Part shown: positions 25,457 through 32,046 of the stretch, one piece after another
Layout: each line of letters opens with the position of its first letter
Position numbering within the stretch: position 1 is the first letter of the stretch
DNA from: Deltaproteobacteria bacterium
Lineage (GTDB): Bacteria; Desulfobacterota; DSM-4660; Desulfatiglandales; Desulfatiglandaceae
Assembly: GCA_021163815.1 (NCBI GenBank)
Contig: JAGGTJ010000134.1
Span: 1 to 32,046 of the forward strand
Reading direction: 5' to 3'
DNA: 32,046 bases
The notes under the pieces: model-generated
The model's database searches: none
Told to the model about the DNA's origin: nothing
What the model saw: only the letters and a program-made list of their open reading frames with translations
Program-made: the position numbers and the translations under genes

Positions 25457-28400
25457 TCAATCCGTATCGGCATCTTCAAAAAGATCAATCTTCAATCCCA
25501 GACTCTGCAATTCCTTTATCAGGACATTAAAAGACTCTGGCAGTCCAGGCTCAAGAACATTGTTGCCCTTTACAATCCTTTCATACATCCTCGTCCTGCC
25601 AACAACATCATCCGATTTAACTGTCAAATATTCCTGAAGAGAGTATGCAGCACCATATGATTCCATGGCCCATACCTCCATTTCTCCCAGTCTCTGACCA
25701 CCAAACTGGGCCTTTCCTCCCAGAGGCTGCTGCGTAACCAATGAATATGGACCAATCGAGCGGGCATGCAATTTATCATCAACAAGATGGTGAAGTTTCA
25801 ACACATACATCATACCAACAGTAACATCCTGATCAAATGGCTCTCCTGTTCTGCCATCATAAAGCCTTGCTTGACCTGTTACCGGCAGGCCTGCCTCAAC
25901 CAAATATTTCCTGATTTCCTCTTCGTTTGCCCCATCAAAAACAGGGGTTGCCATTGGAACACCGTTTTTAAGCAAAGCAGCCTTTTTTATAACCTCCTCA
26001 TCAGAAAAGCCTTCAAATACATCCTCATATTCCTTGGGACTTAAAAGATCCTTGAGTCTATCTTTCAGGGCATCAAGATCTTTTTTCTCCCTAATACTGT
26101 CAACCATGGCACCAATCTTTCGTCCCAATTCATAGGAAGCCCACCCCAAATGAGTCTCCAGGACCTGTCCGACATTCATCCTTGAAGGTACCCCCAAAGG
26201 ATTTAAAACAATATCAACCGGAGTTCCATCAGCAAAGTACGGCATATCTTCAACAGGAAGGATCCTCGACAAAACACCTTTGTTACCATGACGACCGGCC
26301 ATCTTGTCCCCGACAGACAACCTCCTCTTCACGGCTATGTAGACCTTGACCATCTTTATAACACCCGGAGGCAATTCATCTCCAAGGTTGGATTTCTCTA
26401 TTTTATCTTTAAGCAAGGCATTAATATCTTCAATTTTATCCATATAGTTATTGATAACATCTTCCACCTGTTCAATAACTTCCATATGGACATTGAGATC
26501 TGCCCCCAACCATGCCTCGATATCAATCCTGTCAATATCTGCCGCAATGATAGGTTTATCTGCAGGCAGGATAGTTTCACCTTTCTCCTTTTCGCGCAGA
26601 TCACTCTTTAATGTTTCACCAATCAACAATGTCTTCAGTTTATCCCTGACAATACTGGCAAGAATATTAATTTCATCAGCAAAATCCCTCTTTAATTTAT
26701 CTATCTCCTCAGCCTCTATAGCAAGTGTCCTCTCATCCTTTTCAACACCCTTTCTGGCAAAAACCCTGGCACCTATGACAACGCCATGCACACCCGGTGG
26801 AACACGTAAAGAGCTATCTTTGATATCACCCGCCTTATCTCCAAAAATGGCTCTTAAAAGTTTCTCTTCCGGAGAAAGTTGTGTCTCACCCTTGGGGGTT
26901 ATCTTGCCAATAAGCACATCACCCGGCTTAACTTCAGCACCCACCTTTACAATACCGCTTTCATCCAAGTGTCTCAGGGCATCCTCCACGACATTAGGTA
27001 TATCTCGCGTAATCTCTTCCTTGCCCAGCTTTGTATCCCTTGCCACCAGCTCAAATTCTTCTATATGAATAGATGTATAGCGATCTTCCTGCACAATCCG
27101 TTCACTGACAAGAATTGCATCTTCAAAATTGTAACCACCCCATGGCATAAAGGCCACCATCACATTCTGGCCAAGTGCCAGTTCCCCTAAGTCAGAAGAA
27201 GGACCATCTGCTATAGTCATACCCTTGGTAACAATATCCCCTTTTTTTACCGTTGGTTTTTGAGTATAACAGCTGTTCTGATTTGACCTCTGAAATTTGG
27301 CAAGCCGATAGATTTCTACATCCGTATCTCCTTTGTCAGAGTCCTCAGTACTCCTGATAACTATTCGCGATGCATCAACATCCACCACTATACCATCTTT
27401 TTTGGCAAGAATAGATGTTCCTGAATCCCGCATAACAATCCGTTCTACACCTGTTCCTACAAGAGGCGCCTGATTTCTCAGCAAAGGTACAGCCTGACGC
27501 ATCATATTAGAACCCATCAATGCCCTGTTAGCATCATCATGCTCCAAAAAAGGTATTAAGGAGGCAGAAACACTTACCAGTTGGTCAGGAGAAATATCCA
27601 TATAACGAACATCCTTGGCAGGTACCCTTGCCGCCTCACCTTCTATCCTGACGGCTACCTCTTCATTAATAAATCTGTTGTTTTCATCCAAGGGGGCATT
27701 TGCCTGTGCTATTGGATAATCTTTTTCATCAAGAGCTGACAGATATTCAATCTTATCCAACACCACACCATCTTCCACATATCTGTATGGAGTCTCAATA
27801 AAACCCAGATCATTCACCCTTGCATAAGTACTTAAAGAAACTATAAGACCGATATTGGGGCCCTCCGGGGTTTCAATGGGGCAAATCCTGCCATAATGAG
27901 TAGGATGGACATCCCGCACTTCAAATCCTGCCCTTTCCCTTGTCAAGCCACCAGGGCCTAAGGCGCTTAATCTCCTCTTATGAGTAATCTCGGACAAGGG
28001 ATTGGTTTGGTCCATAAACTGAGAAAGCTGGCTCGTACCAAAAAACTCATTAACAACCGCTGTAACAGGCTTTGAATTAATCAAATCATAGGGCATCAGG
28101 GTCTCGACCTCATGGAGGCTCATTCTCTCCTTGATCGCCCTTTCCATTCTGATCACCCCTACCCTGTATTGGTTTTCTAAAAGTTCACCAACTGCCCTCA
28201 CACGCCTGTTTCCCAAATTGTCAATATCATCTACGGCCGAATCCGTAGTTTTAAGACGAATCAGTTCTGCAACCGTTAACAGGATGTCCTCTCTTTTCAA
28301 GACCCTGTGTTCAAGAGGAACATCCAGGTTCAAACGGTAATTCATTTTAAGGCGACCTACCCGTGATAGGTCATAGGTATTGATGTTGAAAAAAAGGTTG

Positions 28401-29581
28401 TTAAAAAAATTATAGGCAATCTCCTGGGTTGGGGGCCTGCTGGGACGCATCTTCCTGTATATATCCAAAACTGCCTCATCTGGAAAATTAACCTTGTCCA
28501 AAAGCAGGGTATCCCTGATTGTGGTGCTTACATTCTGCCCGGAAAGAACAAGCACATCTATTTCCTTTATTCCCCTTTTCTGTATCAGCTCAAGTACTTC
28601 CTCCGTAATAGGCTGATTTGCCTCAAGCAACACCTCTCCTGTTTCAGAATCAACAAGATCATCAACAACAACACGGCCTACAATCTCTTTAATATCAACG
28701 GGAATGTAACTTATACCGTTGGCCTTTAGTTTCCTGTCGAGACGTTTGGTATACTTATCTCCTTCTTTGGCCAGGATCTCTCCTGTTTCAGGATTGATAA
28801 TATCCCTGGTAAGTTTCTTGGAATATAAATTTTTGACATTGGCCTCCTGCCAGCATTCATCCTTGTCTATACGAATTACCTCAGTATCGTAGAAGTAAGT
28901 CAAAAGCTCTTTCGTAGAATACCCCAAGGCCTTTAACAGTATCGTAACCGGAAATTTACGTCTTCTGTCAATACGAACATAAAGGTAATCCTTTGGATCA
29001 AATTCAAAATCAAGCCATGAACCCCTTAAAGGAATTATCCTTGCTGAATAGAGAACCTTGCCACTTGAATGTTTTTTCCCTTTATCATGCCCAAAAAAGA
29101 CTCCTGGCGAACGGTGAAGTTGAGCAACGATAACTCTCTCCGTTCCATTTATAATGAATGTCCCGGCATCTGTCATTATTGGTATAGAACCAAAATAGAT
29201 ATCCTGTTCCTTTATATCTCTTATACTTTTTACACCGGTATCGATATCTGTATCAAAAACAACCAAACGCACAGTCAATCTTAAAGGAACATCCCATGTC
29301 ATACCTCTATTCAGACATTCTTCCGCAGTATATTTAACATCTTCAAATGTATATTTGACAAATTCCAAAGAAGATGTCCCTGCAAAATCATGTATCGGAA
29401 AAATCCCGTTAAAAACAGCTTGCAAGCCAATATCTTCTCTCTCTTCAGGAGGAATATCCTTTTGCAAAAAACGTTCATAAGACCTTTTTTGCATATCTAT
29501 AAGATTTGGAATATCGAAAAGTTTCTTTATCTTCCCGAAACTTTTCCTGACACGTTTTATGTTACCCTTTTTTTCTGGCAT
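25457..29581 (-). CDS. rpoB: RNA polymerase subunit beta
   Basis: Subunit beta forms the active-site cleft with beta'. The start chosen is ATG 29581, preceded by AAGGAA at good spacing; an ATG six codons upstream is possible. The 1374 residues contain the rifampicin-pocket region [17 protein letters not shown] with [13 protein letters not shown] (sensitive-type residues), [10 protein letters not shown], the catalytic-side [25 protein letters not shown] and the C-terminal [18 protein letters not shown]. It is preceded by an unusually long 1.1-kb spacer after rplL. Confidence 0.98.
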   Translation of the reverse strand: MPEKKGNIKRVRKSFGKIKKLFDIPNLIDMQKRSYERFLQKDIPPEEREDIGLQAVFNGIFPIHDFAGTSSLEFVKYTFEDVKYTAEECLNRGMTWDVPLRLTVRLVVFDTDIDTGVKSIRDIKEQDIYFGSIPIMTDAGTFIINGTERVIVAQLHRSPGVFFGHDKGKKHSSGKVLYSARIIPLRGSWLDFEFDPKDYLYVRIDRRRKFPVTILLKALGYSTKELLTYFYDTEVIRIDKDECWQEANVKNLYSKKLTRDIINPETGEILAKEGDKYTKRLDRKLKANGISYIPVDIKEIVGRVVVDDLVDSETGEVLLEANQPITEEVLELIQKRGIKEIDVLVLSGQNVSTTIRDTLLLDKVNFPDEAVLDIYRKMRPSRPPTQEIAYNFFNNLFFNINTYDLSRVGRLKMNYRLNLDVPLEHRVLKREDILLTVAELIRLKTTDSAVDDIDNLGNRRVRAVGELLENQYRVGVIRMERAIKERMSLHEVETLMPYDLINSKPVTAVVNEFFGTSQLSQFMDQTNPLSEITHKRRLSALGPGGLTRERAGFEVRDVHPTHYGRICPIETPEGPNIGLIVSLSTYARVNDLGFIETPYRYVEDGVVLDKIEYLSALDEKDYPIAQANAPLDENNRFINEEVAVRIEGEAARVPAKDVRYMDISPDQLVSVSASLIPFLEHDDANRALMGSNMMRQAVPLLRNQAPLVGTGVERIVMRDSGTSILAKKDGIVVDVDASRIVIRSTEDSDKGDTDVEIYRLAKFQRSNQNSCYTQKPTVKKGDIVTKGMTIADGPSSDLGELALGQNVMVAFMPWGGYNFEDAILVSERIVQEDRYTSIHIEEFELVARDTKLGKEEITRDIPNVVEDALRHLDESGIVKVGAEVKPGDVLIGKITPKGETQLSPEEKLLRAIFGDKAGDIKDSSLRVPPGVHGVVIGARVFARKGVEKDERTLAIEAEEIDKLKRDFADEINILASIVRDKLKTLLIGETLKSDLREKEKGETILPADKPIIAADIDRIDIEAWLGADLNVHMEVIEQVEDVINNYMDKIEDINALLKDKIEKSNLGDELPPGVIKMVKVYIAVKRRLSVGDKMAGRHGNKGVLSRILPVEDMPYFADGTPVDIVLNPLGVPSRMNVGQVLETHLGWASYELGRKIGAMVDSIREKKDLDALKDRLKDLLSPKEYEDVFEGFSDEEVIKKAALLKNGVPMATPVFDGANEEEIRKYLVEAGLPVTGQARLYDGRTGEPFDQDVTVGMMYVLKLHHLVDDKLHARSIGPYSLVTQQPLGGKAQFGGQRLGEMEVWAMESYGAAYSLQEYLTVKSDDVVGRTRMYERIVKGNNVLEPGLPESFNVLIKELQSLGLKIDLFEDADTD

Positions 29582-29822
29582 AGCATTTCCTTCTTGCATT
29601 AAAGCCCTATTTATTGATTGGCAACTCGTTTATACCCATTCGATATTCGTGAATGGACATCTGTTTAAAATTTTTGTAACAAGATATTATAGCCAAATTA
29701 CACCGAACATTATCCGACATTAATATCTACCTGAATGCCCACTCATAAATGCAATAATTTTTCAAGATCAGGGCATACAAAATTTTTAACCACAAAAATG
29801 TATTTTCAGGATTAAACTGGCA

Positions 29823-29848
29823 TGGCCGGATTCAAAATATCCCGGCCA
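29823..29848. repeat. Repeat family 3 hairpin, copy 2
   Basis: TGGCCGG (29823-29829) pairs with CCGGCCA (29842-29848). It is the inverse of the unit at 21004-21029 with three differences, two of them in the stem, so pairing is preserved at one of the variable positions by matching changes. Confidence 0.6.
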
Positions 29849-30485
29849 CCGACGGGAAAATACACCCTGGTTTTTCAACACGGTTTTGCGTATTTTTACG
29901 GTAAAATAAAAACAAATAATTACCGTATGGTCAGGTTAATCTTTAGACAGAAGCGATGTTGCACAAAAAGGGATGTCTTAAGTTTGGCTCATATGTCTAC
30001 AATTCATACACGGGCAAACAAAATAAGATCAGGAGTGGTAAGTAAAAAATTTACGAAATTCCACAGCCACTTGCAGATAGGTATTGTCGGAAGATATTTA
30101 ATGACTATAAGGCCGTACGCAAGGCCCTTTTTCCAAAGTGCATACTTACCCATATATAAACAGCAGATTACATAAAAACATTCCAAGAACATTAAAACAC
30201 ATAATACTTGCAACGTTTCAGATAAACTTTTATTTTGGAAAAAGACCTTTTATTTGCGGACAGCCTCACAGACTTATAGAATAGTTCCCATCCATAAATG
30301 ATTGTTTTTTTTGATATCAACGTCTGACTACATTAAACATGAAAAACAGGCCAGTTTATGGAATCACTTGCTTGCCTGCCACAGAGGACAGACGACACAA
30401 CCACACAATCAGGTACAGCATACCTTACACTATAAGACTATAAGAACATGAGAACTTTGGATAAGGCCTTATAAGCTCATCCACA

Positions 30486-30577
30486 TTGACGCGTGTTATG
30501 CAAAGACAACATTCCCATAACCACCTGATATCAAAATACAACTTCCTTCTTAAAGACAGTTCATGCAGACCTTAGGT
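30486..30577. repeat. Dispersed repeat family 1, partial copy C
   Basis: The sequence from TTGACGCGTGTTATGCAAAG to TTCATGCAGACCTTAGGT aligns along its length with 11764-11856 of element A (GCGTGTTAT, then ACAACAT, then TGATAT, then CTTCTT). It is more diverged, and no left inverted end was found, so it is probably old and truncated. Confidence 0.55.
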
Positions 30578-30708
30578 ACAATACAATAAATTATGTGCGT
30601 TTATGAACATAATCCCTTGAATACCCTTGACTGTCATAATCTTGTAAAACGCATCATCTTTCTGGATTGGAAACTCTACAGTACAAAAAAATGACCTGTG
30701 AGCGAATA

Positions 30709-31092
30709 CTATTTAATCTCTACAGAGGCTCCTACCTCCTCAAGCTGAGATTTAATCTCCTCTGCTTCCTCTTTTGTCACACCTTCTTTAACAGGACCAG
30801 GTGCCTCATCTACAACGGCCTTCGCCTCTTTAAGTCCCAACCCTGTAATAGCACGTACAACCTTTATTACCTGTATCTTTTTGTCCCCAACACCTGTAAG
30901 CACCACATCAAATTCGGTTTTTTCAGGTTCTGCCTCCTGTGCACCACCACCAGCTACTCCTACCGGTACTGCCATTGGAGCAGCCGCCGTTACACCAAAT
31001 TTTTCTTCCAGCTCTTTTACGAATTCGGAAAGATCAAGAACTGTCATGTTTGAAATAAATTCAATAACATCTTCTTTGGTAATATCAGACAT
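30709..31092 (-). CDS. rplL: 50S ribosomal protein L7/L12
   Basis: L7/L12 forms the flexible stalk that recruits translation factors. The 127 residues show the N-terminal dimer helix ([19 protein letters not shown]), an Ala/Pro/Gly-rich hinge and the globular C domain with [20 protein letters not shown]. It follows rplJ by 38 nt. Confidence 0.97.
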   Translation of the reverse strand: MSDITKEDVIEFISNMTVLDLSEFVKELEEKFGVTAAAPMAVPVGVAGGGAQEAEPEKTEFDVVLTGVGDKKIQVIKVVRAITGLGLKEAKAVVDEAPGPVKEGVTKEEAEEIKSQLEEVGASVEIK

Positions 31093-31130
31093 ATCCGTTA
31101 TTTCAACCTCCCTTGTTTTTAATTGCCTGG

Positions 31131-31652
31131 TTACGAATTATCCTTTTGTTCTTCAATAGCCTTCAATACATTCAGAAAGTTAACAATCACTGCATTCAAA
31201 ACTCTGACAAAAGATCCTGGTACAGCCTGCATTGCAGAAAGAACCTGTGCCAGTAATTGTTCCCTTCCTGGGAGAGAAGCCAAATGTTTAACATCCTCTG
31301 AATTAAGCACGTTACCAGAAATTTGACCACACTTAATATCAAGTTTCTCATTTTCCTTTGCAAAATCCACCAGAACCTTGGCAGGAGAAACCACATCATC
31401 GTAGGTAATAGCTATTGCAGACGGCCCTCGCATAAAATCCACAATCAGATTCGTATCTGTATCTCTACTTGCCAACTTGAGTAATCTGTTCTTTACTACC
31501 TGAAAGTCAGTATTGGTTTTCCTGAGTCCTTTTCTGAGTTCGTTAATGGCTTCAACATTAAGGCCTTGATAATCCACGAGAAAATTACCATTTGCCTTTT
31601 CAAGCTTAGAGTGAAGATCATTTACCAGTTGAACCTTATCTTCTTTTTTCAT
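31131..31652 (-). CDS. rplJ: 50S ribosomal protein L10
   Basis: L10 anchors the L7/L12 stalk on 23S rRNA and, with L12, usually represses its own mRNA. ATG 31652 follows AGGAGG at ideal spacing and gives 173 residues; the GTG six bases earlier overlaps that ribosome-binding site. [30 protein letters not shown] and [11 protein letters not shown] are family motifs, and the C-terminal helix for L12 binding is present. rplA, usually next upstream, is not within the 394 bp visible. Confidence 0.96.
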   Translation of the reverse strand: MKKEDKVQLVNDLHSKLEKANGNFLVDYQGLNVEAINELRKGLRKTNTDFQVVKNRLLKLASRDTDTNLIVDFMRGPSAIAITYDDVVSPAKVLVDFAKENEKLDIKCGQISGNVLNSEDVKHLASLPGREQLLAQVLSAMQAVPGSFVRVLNAVIVNFLNVLKAIEEQKDNS

Positions 31653-32046
31653 GTTCACCTCCTCTCAATTTGACAGTATGCTGCAAATACCCCAAATAAA
31701 AAACAGGAGAAATAACCTGCGCCATAATTTTCAAGATCGCCTATAGCACAGATAATACAATGATAACTGCCCACCCGGAAAAAACTTTCACTCAAAAAAC
31801 ACTGTAAATTTAACCATCACAGATAGATATCAGCCATAAATAGCGTCATTCACAACAGTTCAATGAAATAAGATATCAGTTCTCCTGGTAAACAAAAAAT
31901 CAATAAAAAAAGACCACCCCAAAAAAACATGCAGAGCAAAGACATTTCTACTCTGACAGGCGGCCATAAAGATTGTACTCTCCTCTATCACTCAGGGGTT
32001 GCAGTTAGTGCATACAAAAAAAAGAATCTTGCACACACCCTATCTC
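31653..32046. other. rplJ leader region
   Basis: No gene is visible in 394 bp up to the window edge. Read on the - strand it contains the hairpin plus T-run at 31921-31955 and long T-rich stretches. It is the place where an L10-L12 autoregulatory leader is expected. Confidence 0.5.
31921..31955 (-). terminator. Attenuator-like hairpin upstream of rplJ
   Basis: On the - strand CAGAGTAGA (31955-31947) pairs with TTTGCTCTG (31940-31932), two of the pairs being G-U, around a 6-nt loop. Seven T residues follow at 31927-31921. It lies about 270 nt before rplJ. It may end an upstream rplK-rplA transcript or belong to an L10 leader; the AAATG beside the loop resembles the protein-binding part of known L10 leaders. 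Confidence 0.45.

Larger units (their letters stand above)
29582..30708. other. Long spacer between rplL and rpoB
   Basis: A 1127-bp stretch with no convincing gene, tRNA or structured RNA that I can name. It holds a family 3 hairpin (29823-29848) and a partial family 1 repeat (30486-30577). The open frames here are short, AT-rich and unlike known proteins. In most bacteria this spacer is a few hundred bases and carries the attenuator between rplL and rpoB. Confidence 0.6.

Noticed and set aside
26451-27068. 205-codon + strand frame inside rpoB
   Set aside because: Ser-rich antisense shadow of rpoB with no family resemblance or ribosome-binding site.
29822-30175. 117-codon + strand frame in the rplL-rpoB gap
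   Set aside because: It starts inside the family 3 hairpin repeat, has no ribosome-binding site and no family resemblance.
29582-32046. tRNA genes (for example tRNA-Trp near secE-nusG-rplKAJL)
   Set aside because: No cloverleaf or T-arm consensus was found in the spacers on either strand by eye.

Overview
The window looks like part of a moderately low-GC bacterial chromosome. It probably comes from Desulfobacterota (the old Deltaproteobacteria). EF-Tu, S10, RpoB and RpoC read like that group, there is an anaerobic-type cobalamin gene set, and short palindromic repeats of a kind common in those genomes are scattered through the spacers. The assignment rests on recognition, not on a search.

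Left part (1-5.4 kb, + strand): the end of a BREX-type anti-phage island. A PglZ-family protein is cut by the left window edge. Next comes a BrxL AAA+ protein whose last ~145 residues are an MIT_C-type (phospholipase-D-like) domain. A decayed DruA/DUF4338 gene follows on the other strand. Base composition here looks more GC-rich than in the rest of the window.

Middle (5.5-11.3 kb, - strand): an operon-like set read ABC ATPase, ABC-2 permease, cbiP, cbiA, cbiC. It joins late corrin-ring steps (methylmutation and amidations) to a transporter of unknown substrate. A small ferredoxin-like gene lies just upstream. An orphan CheR methyltransferase (12.0-12.8 kb, + strand) faces the ribosomal genes and is flanked by nested repeats.

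Right part (13.2-31.7 kb, all - strand): a long transcription and translation cluster in the order rplJ, rplL, rpoB, rpoC, rpsL, rpsG, tuf, rpsJ, rplC, rplD, rplW, rplB, rpsS, rplV, rpsC, rplP, rpmC. It departs from the usual layout. fusA is absent between rpsG and tuf. The S10 cluster stops after rpmC, with no rpsQ or spc genes. Several spacers are unusually long (up to 1.1 kb) and hold mobile-looking repeats, including one between rpoB and rpoC.

At least three families of small non-coding inverted-repeat elements are visible. The points most worth checking are the BrxL-MIT_C architecture, the palindromic element between pglZ and brxL, and the nested repeat elements at the breaks in the conserved operons. 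No tRNA, rRNA, CRISPR array or complete insertion sequence was recognised.
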